DNA of 64,000 bases from Hymenobacter sp. PAMC 26628 (GCF_001562275.1 NZ_CP014304.1:2480001-2544000); one strand, 5' to 3'. Shown: positions 41,455 through 52,690, numbered from the stretch's first letter. Notes: generated from the letters alone by a model not told the origin. Program-made: numbers and translations.

Positions 41455-42756
41455 TTGACTTCACAAGAAATCCAATCCATCAAGCAGCGGTTCGGCATCA
41501 TCGGCAACGCGCCGGCGCTGAACTACGCCATTCAGGTGGCCACGCAGGTGGCCCCTACCGACATGACGGTACTCATCACCGGCGAAAGCGGGTCGGGCAA
41601 GGAGTCGTTTTCGAAGATCATCCACGCGCTGTCGCCGCGCAAGCACGGGCAGTTCATCGCCATCAACTGCGGGGCCATCCCCGAAGGCACGATTGACTCG
41701 GAGCTGTTTGGGCACGAAAAGGGCTCGTTTACGGGGGCCAACGAAGCGCGCAAGGGCTACTTCGAGGTGACCAACGGCGGCACTATTTTCCTGGACGAGA
41801 TTGGGGAGATGCCGCTCGGCACCCAGGCCCGCCTGCTGCGCGTGCTCGAAAACGGCGAGTTCATCCGCGTGGGCAGCAGCAAGGTGCAGAAAACCGACGT
41901 GCGCGTGGTGGCCGCCACGAACCTGAACTTGCTGGAAAACGTGCGCAACGGCCGCTTCCGCGAGGACTTGTACTACCGCCTGAGCACGGTGCCGATTACG
42001 GTGCCGCCGCTGCGCGAGCGGGGCGAGGACATCTACCTGCTGTTCCGCAAGTTCACGGCCGACTTTTCGGAAAAGCATCGGGTGAAGCCGATTTCGCTGA
42101 CGCCCGACGCGGTGCAGCTGCTCACGCGGTTCCGGTTTCCGGGCAACATCCGCCAGCTCAAGAACATCGCCGAGCAAATCTCGGTGCTGGAAATGGAGCG
42201 TGAGCTTGATGCCCGCCAGCTGGCCAAGTACCTGCCCACCGCCCAAACCAGCCAGCTGCCCATGCTGCTGGGCGCCGGCGGCGCGGCGGAGGGCCCCGGC
42301 GGCTACTCGGAGCGCGACCTGATGTACAAGATTCTGTTCGACATGCGCCGCGACATGACCGACCTTAAGAAGCTGGTGCTGGAACTGGCTGCCGGCCAGC
42401 GCCCCCACGAAACCCAGGAGCTGCTGCGCCAGAACAGCCACCTGTTTGCCCCGGGGGCCCCCGGGGCCGCCAACGGGTTCGACGGAGCCCCGGCGGCCGA
42501 GTACTTCCTGGGGGCCCCGGCCAGCCCGGTTTTACACGCCGAGGCCGACGACTACGACGACGAGGTGCAGCCGGTGGAAGACATTTCGCACGAAACCGAA
42601 GAAGAAACCCTCTCACTCGACGTTAAGGAGAAGGAGATGATCCTCAAGGCCCTGCGCAAGCACCACAACAAGCGCAAGTACGCCGCCCACGACCTGGGCA
42701 TTTCCGAGCGCACCTTGTACCGCAAACTCAAGCAATATGACCTGGAGCAAGTTTAG
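41455..42756 (+). CDS. Sigma-54-dependent AAA+ transcriptional activator, TTG start
   Basis: A 433-residue activator with no receiver or sensor domain. Walker A is GESGSGKE (43-50), the sigma-54 contact loop reads GSFTGA (90-95) instead of GAFTGA, and Walker B is IFLDEIG. RFPGNIRQLKNI follows. The C-terminus has a Fis-type helix-turn-helix (KRKYAAHDLGISERTLYRKL). The TTG at 41455 gives MTSQEIQSIKQRFGIIG, the usual Bacteroidota start. lptE overlaps its end by 20 bases, linking it to envelope biogenesis. Lack of an input domain suggests control by abundance or by partner proteins. Confidence 0.92.
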   Translation: MTSQEIQSIKQRFGIIGNAPALNYAIQVATQVAPTDMTVLITGESGSGKESFSKIIHALSPRKHGQFIAINCGAIPEGTIDSELFGHEKGSFTGANEARKGYFEVTNGGTIFLDEIGEMPLGTQARLLRVLENGEFIRVGSSKVQKTDVRVVAATNLNLLENVRNGRFREDLYYRLSTVPITVPPLRERGEDIYLLFRKFTADFSEKHRVKPISLTPDAVQLLTRFRFPGNIRQLKNIAEQISVLEMERELDARQLAKYLPTAQTSQLPMLLGAGGAAEGPGGYSERDLMYKILFDMRRDMTDLKKLVLELAAGQRPHETQELLRQNSHLFAPGAPGAANGFDGAPAAEYFLGAPASPVLHAEADDYDDEVQPVEDISHETEEETLSLDVKEKEMILKALRKHHNKRKYAAHDLGISERTLYRKLKQYDLEQV

Positions 42757-43276
42757 GCAAGCCGTTACGTATCAACTGATGGCCATTGGCCTGGTGCTGA
42801 GCCTGTCGGGCTGCGGGGTGTACTCGTTCAACGGCACCAACATCGACCCGGCCATCCGCACGTTTTCCATCCAAACCATCCAGACCACGGCCCCCAACGC
42901 GCCGGCTTTTTTGACGCAGCGATTTACGGAGGATTTGAAGGATTATTTCCAGCGCAACACCAGCCTGAAGTTGGTGCCGCGCGACGGCGACATCCAGTTC
43001 GACGGCAGCATTGTGGCCTACGACTACGCCCCCGCCGCCATCCAAAAAGTAGACAACGTGGACCTGGCCGGCTCTAGCCGCCTCACCATCCAGGTGAAGG
43101 TGCGCTTTGTGAACAGCAAGGACGAAAAGGCGAGCTTCGACCAAGTATTTCAAAGCTTCGGCGATTTCCCCTCGACCCAAGACGTGGCGGCCGTGAACAA
43201 CGACCAAACGGCGGTGCGCAAAATCACCAACAACGTCATCACCGATATCTTTAATAAATCGGTGGCTAACTGGTAG
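42737..43276 (+). CDS. lptE: LPS-assembly lipoprotein LptE
   Basis: Outer-membrane lipoprotein that plugs the LptD barrel during LPS export. The 179-residue protein has a signal segment with lipobox LSGC (Cys26). The mature part resembles the Bacteroidota LptE domain (YSFNGTNIDPAIRTFSI, then FDQVFQSFGDFPSTQD). It overlaps the sigma-54 activator gene by 20 bases, so translation is probably coupled. Confidence 0.88.
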   Translation: MTWSKFRQAVTYQLMAIGLVLSLSGCGVYSFNGTNIDPAIRTFSIQTIQTTAPNAPAFLTQRFTEDLKDYFQRNTSLKLVPRDGDIQFDGSIVAYDYAPAAIQKVDNVDLAGSSRLTIQVKVRFVNSKDEKASFDQVFQSFGDFPSTQDVAAVNNDQTAVRKITNNVITDIFNKSVANW

Positions 43277-43308
43277 TTGAGCGCCAAATGGATCTGTTTA
43301 GAAGGTCG

Positions 43309-43394
43309 TCATGCTGAGCTTGTCGAAGTATCTCTACCGCTTCATTGAACGGTCCTAACGAAGCAGTAGGGATGCTTCGACAAGCTCAGCATGA
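43309..43394. repeat. 35-bp inverted repeat of the TCATGCTGAGC family
   Basis: Arms 43309-43343 and 43360-43394 match at 32 of 35 positions; two of the three differences form G-U pairs in RNA. The arm starts TCATGCTGAGCTTGTCGAAG, as at 13755 with C/T changes. It sits between lptE and the next gene. Confidence 0.88.
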
Positions 43395-43481
43395 TGGTCA
43401 ATTTTGAACCTCTAGGCTTCCTAAATAGCTTTTAAGCCGCAGCTTGTTAATTTACAATTTACAATCCCTAACCACAAACGC

Positions 43482-44957
43482 ATGACCCGCGCCGCCCTTC
43501 TGCACGTTCTCGACCACCCCACGGCCATTGCGCCGGCGGAGGTGCGCGAGCTGGAGCAGCTGGCCCAGGCGTTCCCATACTGCCAGACGGCTCACCTGCT
43601 GCTGGCCAAAGCCGCCCACGACCAAGGCACCATGCTGGCCGGCCAGCGCCTGCGCCGCGCCGCCACCTATGCCGCCGACCGCGAGCTGTTGCGCCGCCTC
43701 ATCGAGCAAGTGGTCCCCGCCGGGGCCCCCACCGCCGAACCGGAACTGGCTCCTCTGAAAGCCGCGTCCCCAGCGCCATCGGTCGTTGCCGGGGCCCCGT
43801 CCGCTTCCCTGGCAGCATCAAATGTCGAAGCCGCTCTCGAAACAGCCGCGGCCGCAACGGAAGCGGCACCGGCGGATTCGGTTGACAGCCCGACGGTTAC
43901 CCCAGCGCCCGAAATTCCGGTGCCAGAGGCTTCAGCCGTAGGAACGTCGGGGTTGGAGGAGCAAACGACGGAAGCGCTGGCCCTGGAGGAGCACGCACCG
44001 GAGGCAGCTGCTGTAGAAGCAGTAACCAGGGCCCCAGCGCCGGAAGTTGCGTTGAACGAAGCTGATTCGAGCGAAGACGCGCAGCCCGATGGGGCCCCAG
44101 CTCCGGCAGTTGAGGAAGCGCAACTCCCTGCCGATGAGGCAGCAGCTACCGCTGTGGCTGATGTTTCCCAAGCTGAAACTGACACCGAACCGGCTGAAGC
44201 ACTGACAAGCGCACCGGATGGGCTGGCTTCCGAACTACTCCTAAAGCTGCCACCTGGGGGCCCCGACGAGCCCGAGCTGCCAGCCGTGGCGCCCCCCATC
44301 CACCCGCCGGAAGCGGCCAGCGCGGCCCGGGTAGAATTCGATTTGCTGGAGGAGCCCGCGGAGGCGGCGCCCGTATACGAGCTGCCGGGCTTGGTAGACG
44401 AATGGGCTGCGGCCGCCTCCACGCTGGCTCTGGCCCCGCTAGCTGCGGCTGCTTTGCCGGCCGTGGCCAGCGCGCGGCCGCTGACGGCCGCCGATTTCAC
44501 CGGCGATGCGGAGCTGGGCTACGGCCTGGGCGGCAGCAGCCGGCTGGGCTTTGCCGTGCAGCTACTGAATTCGTGGGAGGCTGACGACCAGGCCGCCGCG
44601 GGGCCCACCGCCGCGCTGCCACCCACGGGCGAGTTTTTTGCCCCCGACGTGCTCCTGCTCGACCACTGGACCGTCCATCGCCTCCCGGAAGCCCCTTCGT
44701 CCATCGACCTCATCAACACCTTTTTGCGCCGGCAGCCGCGCCTTACGCGCCCGGCCATGCTGCCACCGGCTACTGGCGCGCAAGCCGACTTAAGCGCCCG
44801 CAGCACCCGCCCCGAAACCGAGCTGGCATCTGAAGGCCTGGCGCAAATCTTGGCGCGGCAGGGCAAAACGGCCCGGGCCATCGAGATTTACGAGCGGCTA
44901 ATGGTGAAGCAGCCGGAAAAAATGGCGTACTTTGCGGCCCAAATTCAACAATTGTAA
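43482..44957 (+). CDS. Conserved hypothetical protein with acidic Ala/Pro-rich linker
   Basis: A 491-residue soluble protein. The N-terminal 70 residues form helices (LEQLAQAFPYCQTAHLLLAKAAHDQG) of a kind often found between lptE and secG in Bacteroidota. A 250-residue acidic Ala/Glu/Pro/Val-rich linker follows. The C-terminal 45 residues carry a TPR-like hairpin (LAQILARQGKTARAIEIYERLMVKQPEK). Length of the linker probably varies between strains. It has no signal peptide. Its place in the lptE-secG-groES cluster suggests an envelope or secretion link. Confidence 0.75.
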   Translation: MTRAALLHVLDHPTAIAPAEVRELEQLAQAFPYCQTAHLLLAKAAHDQGTMLAGQRLRRAATYAADRELLRRLIEQVVPAGAPTAEPELAPLKAASPAPSVVAGAPSASLAASNVEAALETAAAATEAAPADSVDSPTVTPAPEIPVPEASAVGTSGLEEQTTEALALEEHAPEAAAVEAVTRAPAPEVALNEADSSEDAQPDGAPAPAVEEAQLPADEAAATAVADVSQAETDTEPAEALTSAPDGLASELLLKLPPGGPDEPELPAVAPPIHPPEAASAARVEFDLLEEPAEAAPVYELPGLVDEWAAAASTLALAPLAAAALPAVASARPLTAADFTGDAELGYGLGGSSRLGFAVQLLNSWEADDQAAAGPTAALPPTGEFFAPDVLLLDHWTVHRLPEAPSSIDLINTFLRRQPRLTRPAMLPPATGAQADLSARSTRPETELASEGLAQILARQGKTARAIEIYERLMVKQPEKMAYFAAQIQQL

Positions 44958-44997
44958 CCCCCGGCCCGCTAAGCGGCGCTCTGTTTCTTTTCTTCTG

Positions 44998-45381
44998 ATG
45001 TACACTGCCTTACTGATCCTGATTCTATTCGTGTGTTTCCTGCTGGCACTGGTGGTGCTGGCTCAAAACCCCAAGGGCGGCGGCCTGTCTGGCCAGTTCA
45101 GCGCCGGTGGCGCGGCCAGCATGATTGGCGTGAAGCGCAGCGGCGACCTGCTCGAAAAACTCACCTGGGGCTTCGCCATAACCCTGGTGGTGCTCTCGCT
45201 CGGCACCCACATGCTGGGCCAGGGCGTTGCCGGCCCCGCCCGCAGCGTGAACCAGCAACGCGCCCTCGAAACCAAGCTGCCCGCTACCCGGTCGCTGCCC
45301 GCCCCGGCTCCGTCGGGCGCCGCTACCCCTGGCACTACGGCCCCGGCCGCGTCCGCCCCGGCTCCCCAGTCTGCCAAGTAA
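44998..45381 (+). CDS. secG: Protein translocase subunit SecG
   Basis: Small SecYEG subunit. The 127-residue protein has two membrane helices (about 3-20 and 52-72), the inter-helix [11 protein letters not shown] loop typical of SecG, and a long Ala/Pro-rich C-terminal tail that other Bacteroidota also carry. The ATG at 44998 is used. It lies 40 bases after the preceding gene, with a terminator behind it. Confidence 0.93.
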   Translation: MYTALLILILFVCFLLALVVLAQNPKGGGLSGQFSAGGAASMIGVKRSGDLLEKLTWGFAITLVVLSLGTHMLGQGVAGPARSVNQQRALETKLPATRSLPAPAPSGAATPGTTAPAASAPAPQSAK

Positions 45382-45423
45382 ATGGTGGTGGGGCCCTGGC
45401 GCCTTGCTTAAGCTCCGCCTTGC

Positions 45424-45458
45424 CGGCGGCTCCGCAACAAGCGGGGCCGCCGTTTTTT
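45424..45458 (+). terminator. Intrinsic terminator after secG
   Basis: CGGCGGC (45424-45430) pairs with GCCGCCG (45446-45452), followed by six T residues. Confidence 0.85.
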
Positions 45459-45595
45459 GTGGCCGGGCTTTGCCATTTTTGCCAGGTAGCGGGGCCAAAT
45501 TGGCGCATTTTGTCAGGGTTTGGGGCCCTGGCACGGGAAATGACGGGGTGCCGCTTATCCTGATTCCCCATCCTTTTAACCTTAACAAACCCAGA

Positions 45596-47585
<1,990 letters not shown>

Positions 47586-47586
<1 letters not shown>

Positions 47587-47613
47587 ACCGCAGATTAAGT
47601 GGATTTAACGGAT
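47586..47613 (+). repeat. GACCGCAGATTAA dispersed element after groL
   Basis: GACCGCAGATTAAGTGGATT and the following bases start at the groL stop codon and match the element at 21007-21050 (opposite strand) with a few changes. Confidence 0.55.
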
Positions 47614-47641
47614 AGGAACGGATTCCGTTAGATTTGCTTAG

Positions 47642-47692
47642 CCCACAAAAAAGGCCCCGCTGGACGCTGTCCGGCGGGGCTTTTTTTGTGGG
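47642..47692 (+). terminator. Intrinsic terminator of groES-groEL
   Basis: A GCCCCGC/GCGGGGC stem, with outer CCCACAAAA/TTTTGTGGG pairing and a run of seven T residues. It resembles the outer part of the palindrome at 17569-17647 (CCCACAAAAAAG core). It can work in both directions toward the convergent membrane-protein gene. Confidence 0.9.
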
Positions 47693-47803
47693 ATATGGTC
47701 TAGCGGTTTCGCAGGTGGGATGCTGAGGGCCCTACTCCTTCCACCCGCGCCGCTGGTGGGCCTGGGTAGCTTATGATACACGCACGCTGACCAAGTAACC
47801 CCG

Positions 47804-48052
47804 CTAATGTTTTGGTTTGGCGATTTTGATTTCCAGCAGCGAAAGCGCCACAATGAAGGCAAAAGCTCCTCCTAATAATATCCAGTTATAGTGAAGAGCT
47901 TGGCATAAATCGCGGCCATCTACTGTTGAGATGCACTTATTGGCTTCCGTTTCATACTTGAGGCTAACTATTGTGCTGATAATGCCCAACCCACAAAACA
48001 GAAAGGTGAGCCCTGCTAATACCTGTAAGCAACGATGGAATTTAGGGGGCAT
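47804..48052 (-). CDS. Small two-helix membrane protein, hypothetical
   Basis: An 82-residue protein with helices at about 8-31 and 56-78 and two Cys in the connecting loop (KCISTVDGRDLC), which could form a disulfide outside the membrane. Composition is more AT-rich than the neighbours. A near-consensus -7 box (TACTTTCG, 48073-48080) precedes it. No family is recognised; it resembles the AT-rich membrane protein at 3522 in style only. Confidence 0.6.
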   Translation of the reverse strand: MPPKFHRCLQVLAGLTFLFCGLGIISTIVSLKYETEANKCISTVDGRDLCQALHYNWILLGGAFAFIVALSLLEIKIAKPKH

Positions 48053-48088
48053 TAGAGAATAATTATTTGCTCCGAAAGTAAAGAAAAA

Positions 48089-48113
48089 CCCCCGCTGGCC
48101 AGGCCAGCGGGGG
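48089..48113 (-). terminator. Intrinsic terminator of the peptide transporter gene
   Basis: Twelve-base perfect stem (CCCCCGCTGGCC) with a one-base loop. On the minus strand it is followed by TTTTTCTTT. The near-consensus -7 box of the membrane-protein gene lies just beyond it. Confidence 0.85.
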
Positions 48114-48138
48114 CTTCGTGTGTGTAACGCCCGGGGCC

Positions 48139-49701
48139 CTAAACGGCGGCGGGGGCGTGGTTGCGGGCGTCCATCATTTTGGCCAGCTTGCCGCTGATGA
48201 CGAACAGCAGCACGGCGGCCACGGCGGCCGATACGACGAAGACCAGGAAGAAATCATAGAGGTTTTCGATGTGGTAGCCGAGCAGCACCGGGGCAGGCTT
48301 CGTGGATTTGGGGTCGGGGTAGAGGCTGCTCATGTAGCCGGCCAGGTAGTTGGCGGCCGCGTTGGCCAGAAACCACACGGCCATCAGCAGGGAGCTGAAT
48401 TTGGCGGGGGCCAGTTTGTTGACCAGCGAGAGGCCGATGGGCGACAAACACAGCTCGCCGATGGAGTGGAAGAAGTACAGGGCCACCAGGAAGAACATGC
48501 TCACCTTCACGCCCGGCTGTACGTTGTGCACACCGAAGCACATCACGAGGTAGCCCAGGGCCAGCAGCGCCAGGCCCATCGCCATTTTGACGGGGGACGG
48601 CGGCTCGGCGCCGCGGCGGCCCAGGGCCGTCCAGAGCAAGGCCATGACGGGGGCCCCGGCCACTACGAAGAAGCCGTTCAGGTTTTGGAACAGGCTGGCG
48701 GGCAGCTCGTAGCCGAAGAGGTGGCGGTCCATCTGCTCATCAGCGAAGAAGGTGAGCGAGGCCGGGGCTTGCTCGAATGCGGCCCAGAAAAACACCACGA
48801 AGAACGACACAATGAAAATGACCAGGATACCCTGGATGTCGGCCCCGCTCAGCGACTTATCGCTGAAAATCATGAACGCAATAACGACCACGGCGATGCC
48901 CAGTAGCGGGGCGATGGTGGCAAACTTGGCCGAATCGAGCCACAAGATGCCGATCATGACCGCCAGCAGCACCGGCAGCAGGGCAAACACGCCCTTGATG
49001 CCGCCGGAGTTCACCGGGGTTTCGCCTACCTGCTCGCCTTCGGGCGTGTGCAGGTAGCGGGTTTTGCCCCACTGGAAGAAGATTGTGCCCAGCACCATGG
49101 CGATGCCACAGGCCAGGAACGCCCAGCGAAAATCCTCGGAGCGCCCGGTGTCGCCCACCAGGCTGGTGACGGTGTTGCCGAAGAACGAGCCCAGGTTGAT
49201 GCCCATGTAGAAGATGGTGTAGGCCGCGTCCTTGCGCTTGTCGGTGGCGCTGTAGAGCGAGCCCACCATCGACGAAATGTTGGGCTTGAAGAAGCCGTTG
49301 CCCAGAATCATCAGGCCCAGGCCCAGGTACAATAACTGGTGGCTAAGGCCGTGGGTGGCGGCCGGGCCGTAGTTGGAGGCGGCCGCGAAGAGCGTGAACT
49401 GCCCCAGCGCCATCAGGGCCCCGCCGGTTAGGATGGAGCGCCGGTTGCCCCAGTAGCGGTCGGCGATGAAGCCGCCGATGAGCGGCGTGAGGTAAATCAA
49501 GCTGGTGTAGCCGCCGTAGAACTTCGAGGCAAACGCCTTGTCCATCAGCATGGCCTTGGTGAGGAACAGCACCAGCACGGCCCGCATGCCGTAGTAGCTG
49601 AACCGCTCCCACATTTCGGTGGCAAACAGCAGATACAGCCCCTTGGGGTGGCTGGTGGAGGCCGGAATGGATTGCTCGCGCTGGGCAGCAGCAGGTTGCA
49701 T
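48139..49701 (-). CDS. POT family proton-dependent oligopeptide transporter
   Basis: Inner-membrane di/tripeptide symporter of 520 residues and about 14 helices. It has the POT signature EMWERFSYYGMRA in helix 1 (proton-coupling ExxER), IGGFIADRYWG after helix 2, and GELCLSPIGLSLV later. The ATG at 49699-49701 is used. The AraC gene ends 114 bases upstream on the same strand and may control it. Confidence 0.94.
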   Translation of the reverse strand: MQPAAAQREQSIPASTSHPKGLYLLFATEMWERFSYYGMRAVLVLFLTKAMLMDKAFASKFYGGYTSLIYLTPLIGGFIADRYWGNRRSILTGGALMALGQFTLFAAASNYGPAATHGLSHQLLYLGLGLMILGNGFFKPNISSMVGSLYSATDKRKDAAYTIFYMGINLGSFFGNTVTSLVGDTGRSEDFRWAFLACGIAMVLGTIFFQWGKTRYLHTPEGEQVGETPVNSGGIKGVFALLPVLLAVMIGILWLDSAKFATIAPLLGIAVVVIAFMIFSDKSLSGADIQGILVIFIVSFFVVFFWAAFEQAPASLTFFADEQMDRHLFGYELPASLFQNLNGFFVVAGAPVMALLWTALGRRGAEPPSPVKMAMGLALLALGYLVMCFGVHNVQPGVKVSMFFLVALYFFHSIGELCLSPIGLSLVNKLAPAKFSSLLMAVWFLANAAANYLAGYMSSLYPDPKSTKPAPVLLGYHIENLYDFFLVFVVSAAVAAVLLFVISGKLAKMMDARNHAPAAV

Positions 49702-49815
49702 AGAGTAGGTGTAGGAGTGAAAAGAAGCCGTGCGGCCGGCCGGCGCAAATGGCCGGCAGTACGGGATGGGTAAAGCTAGGCAAGTTTCGGCAGTCGGGCC
49801 GCGGGGCCCCCGGCA

Positions 49816-50721
49816 CTAGGGCTGGACGGCGGCCGGGCCCCCCGCGGCCTGGTAGGCCCGGGCGCGGTAGGCCCCCGGCGAGAGGCCGGTTTGCTTGCGA
49901 AAAAAGCGGGTGAAGTAGCCGGGATCGACGAATTGCAGCTCGTAGGCGATTTCCGATACCGAGAGCGACGTGTAGACCAGGTAGTTGTGGGCCCGGCGCA
50001 GGGTGTGGGCCTGCACAATTTGCAGGGCCGTGCGCCCCTTCACGGCCTGGCAAATGCGGTTGAGGTGCACGGGCGTAATCTTCAGCTCCTGGGCGAAGTC
50101 GGCGATTTTCTTCTCAAAGGGCGCGGCCCGGGCAATGGCCTTCTGGAACTCGCGGAAGTAGTGCAGGGCCCTGTTCGGGCTGGCGGCCTTGCGGCGGTTG
50201 TGGTGCAGCAGCCGGAACACCTTCACGAACAGCAGCTTGAAGAGACCGTTCAGGGCCAGCTGCTTACCGGGCAGGTCGGCGTGGGTTTCGGCGTGGATTT
50301 GCTGGGCCAGGGCCAGCAGGTCGGCAAAGGGCACTTCGGCGCTGAACTCGGCCAGCACGTGCACCGCGTTCAGCTCCACCAGCACGTCGGGCGTGGCTTG
50401 CAAAATGGTGTCGAGCAAGCCCTCGGCCAGCGTGAGCGTACGCCCCCGCACCTGCGGGCTAAAGGTAAAGCCGTGCACCGTGCCCGCCGGAATGACCACC
50501 AGGCAGGGCGTGATGAGCGCCGCCCGTGCGGGGGCCTCAAAAGCGGCGCGGCCGGCTTCGAGGAAAAATACTTGGAACAAATTGCCGTGCAGGTGCGGCT
50601 TCAGGCCCCAATCGGTGAGGCGCTGGCGGGGGGCAATGAGCTGGCTCTGGAGGTAATCGTAGCTGACGCCAGCTTGGCGGTCGCCGTAGATGCCGTTGTA
50701 GCGCGCAATTTCCTGAGGCAT
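49816..50721 (-). CDS. AraC family transcriptional regulator
   Basis: A 301-residue regulator. The N-terminal cupin-like sensing domain includes HLHGNLFQVFFLEAG and VVIPAGTVHGF. The C-terminal domain has two helix-turn-helix motifs (ITPVHLNRICQAVKG and VSEIAYELQFVDPGYFTRFFRKQTG). It resembles regulators of aromatic-compound genes, but the ligand is unknown. It lies upstream of the peptide transporter and divergent from pckA. Confidence 0.92.
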   Translation of the reverse strand: MPQEIARYNGIYGDRQAGVSYDYLQSQLIAPRQRLTDWGLKPHLHGNLFQVFFLEAGRAAFEAPARAALITPCLVVIPAGTVHGFTFSPQVRGRTLTLAEGLLDTILQATPDVLVELNAVHVLAEFSAEVPFADLLALAQQIHAETHADLPGKQLALNGLFKLLFVKVFRLLHHNRRKAASPNRALHYFREFQKAIARAAPFEKKIADFAQELKITPVHLNRICQAVKGRTALQIVQAHTLRRAHNYLVYTSLSVSEIAYELQFVDPGYFTRFFRKQTGLSPGAYRARAYQAAGGPAAVQP

Positions 50722-51067
50722 GGCCGGACGGGGAATAAAACGGGTGATTTTTTACCGCAAACCGATGAAATTCCGGCACAAGGTATGATTTGTCCTGGTA
50801 ATGTTGCCAATTGTTTCAGTGCGCTGCCGAGGGCATCGGCTACCTTTGTCATGTTCCAAAAGTACCCTGCAACGGCCCGTCAGAACTATTGACCTTATCT
50901 ATAAAGTACTTGCTTACAAGCACTTTATTCCTATCCGCTTATATTTCCGGCCGGCCGGCCGCCAGGGCCCTTCCGCCGAAATACTTCCCCTAAGGCCCCC
51001 AGGCCCGGAACATTTTGTGCCTGCCTTCCAGCATCCATTCCATCCCACCCATTTTCTCGTTGTTCCT
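50722..51067 (+). promoter_or_regulatory. Long leader region of pckA with -7 box and hairpin
   Basis: This 346-base spacer between the AraC gene and pckA has a perfect TACCTTTG at 50841-50848, giving a leader of about 210 bases, unusually long here. A hairpin of 12-base arms with one mismatch lies at 50901-50928 (ATAAAGTACTTG). A GGCCGGCC run follows near 50950. No known riboswitch signature is recognised. Confidence 0.55.
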
Positions 51068-52690
51068 ATGCCAACGCCCACCTCCTCGCCCACCGCCGAC
51101 CGCCTGAAGCCCCTGGGCTTTGGTGCCACCACCGGGGCCGTACACCTCAACCTGCCGCCCGCTGCGCTGGTTGACCACGCCCTGCGCCGGGGCGAAGGCG
51201 AACTCACCGACACCGGGGCCCTGATGTGCGACACCGGCCAGTTCACGGGCCGCTCGCCCAAGGACCGCTTCATCGTGCGGGACGCCGGCACGGAAAGCAG
51301 CGTGTGGTGGGGCGACATCAACATCCCGTTTGCGCCGGAAAAATTCGACCAGCTGCACCAGAAAATGGTGGCTTACCTGGCCGACAAGGAAGTGTTCGTG
51401 CGCGACGCCTACGCCGGGGCCCACCCCTCCTACCAGCTGCGGCTGCGCGTGGTGAACGAGCTGGCCTGGCACAACCTGTTCTGCTACAACCTGTTCCTGC
51501 GCCCCGAGGCCGGCGCCGACACTGCCTGGCTGCCCAATTTTAGCATCATCTGCGCCCCGGGCTTCCTCGCCGACCCAGCCGTGGACGGCACCCGCCAGGC
51601 CAACTTCGCCGTCATCAACTTCACCAAGAAGATGATTCTGATCGGGGGCACGGCCTACGCCGGGGAGATGAAAAAGGGCATTTTTGGGGTGCTGAACTAC
51701 TTGCTGCCCCACGCGCACGCCACGCTGCCCATGCACTGCTCGGCCAACGTGGGGCCCCAGGGCGACACGGCCATCTTCTTCGGCCTTTCGGGCACGGGAA
51801 AAACCACCCTCTCGGCCGACCCCAACCGCGGCCTCATCGGCGACGACGAGCACGGCTGGACGCCCGGGGGCGAGGTGTTCAACTTCGAGGGTGGCTGCTA
51901 CGCCAAAGTCATTGACTTGAGCCGCGAGAAGGAACCCGAAATCTGGAACGCCATCCGCTACGGCGCCATCGTGGAGAACACGCGCTTCGTGCTCGGCACC
52001 CACACCGTGGACTACGCCAACAAATCGGTGACCGAAAACACGCGCACCGCCTACCCCATCGACTTCATTGCCAACGCCGTGGAGCCAGGCGTGGCCGGGG
52101 CCCCGCAGAACATTTTCTTCCTCACCGCCGACGCCTTCGGGGTGCTGCCGCCCATCAGCAAGCTCGACAAAAGCCACGCCATGTACCTGTTCATGTCGGG
52201 CTACACGGCCAAGGTGGCGGGCACCGAAATGGGCATCACCGAGCCGCAAACCACGTTCTCGGCTTGCTTCGGGGCGGTGTTCCTGCCGCTGCACCCCACC
52301 AAGTACGCCGAGATGCTGGGCCAGAAAATGGACGAAAACCCCGACGTGAACGTGTGGCTCATCAACACTGGCTGGACTGGCGGCGCCTACGGCACTGGCC
52401 ACCGCATGAAGCTGGGCTACACCCGCGCCATGATCACGGCCGCCCTCACCGGCCAGCTCGACACGGTAAAATTCAACCCCCACCCCGTGTTCGGGGTGAT
52501 GGTGCCCGGGGCCGTGCCCGGCGTGCCGAGCGAAATCCTGGACCCGCGCCGCACCTGGGCCGATAAGGATGCCTACGACCGCACCGCCAACGCCCTGGCC
52601 GACAAGTTTGTGGCCAACTTCGAGAAGTACGCCGATTTTGCCAAGGAAGAAATTCTGGCTGGGGCCCCCCGGGCGGCGGTGACGGTGTAA
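51068..52690 (+). CDS. pckA: Phosphoenolpyruvate carboxykinase (ATP)
   Basis: Converts oxaloacetate to PEP in gluconeogenesis. The 540-residue protein has GRSPKDRFIV (substrate Arg), KKMILIGGTAYAGEMKK (metal lysine), the P-loop FFGLSGTGKTTLS, LIGDDEHGW and the FEGGCYAKVI segment. The ATG at 51068 starts MPTPTSSPTADRLKPLG. It has a long leader and a strong terminator behind it, so it is probably a single-gene unit. Gluconeogenic growth on amino acids would fit the peptide transporter and fahA nearby. Confidence 0.97.
   Translation: MPTPTSSPTADRLKPLGFGATTGAVHLNLPPAALVDHALRRGEGELTDTGALMCDTGQFTGRSPKDRFIVRDAGTESSVWWGDINIPFAPEKFDQLHQKMVAYLADKEVFVRDAYAGAHPSYQLRLRVVNELAWHNLFCYNLFLRPEAGADTAWLPNFSIICAPGFLADPAVDGTRQANFAVINFTKKMILIGGTAYAGEMKKGIFGVLNYLLPHAHATLPMHCSANVGPQGDTAIFFGLSGTGKTTLSADPNRGLIGDDEHGWTPGGEVFNFEGGCYAKVIDLSREKEPEIWNAIRYGAIVENTRFVLGTHTVDYANKSVTENTRTAYPIDFIANAVEPGVAGAPQNIFFLTADAFGVLPPISKLDKSHAMYLFMSGYTAKVAGTEMGITEPQTTFSACFGAVFLPLHPTKYAEMLGQKMDENPDVNVWLINTGWTGGAYGTGHRMKLGYTRAMITAALTGQLDTVKFNPHPVFGVMVPGAVPGVPSEILDPRRTWADKDAYDRTANALADKFVANFEKYADFAKEEILAGAPRAAVTV

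Noticed and set aside
45459..45595. CIRCE operator ahead of groES
   Set aside because: No TTAGCACTC-N9-GAGTGCTAA or close variant is visible.
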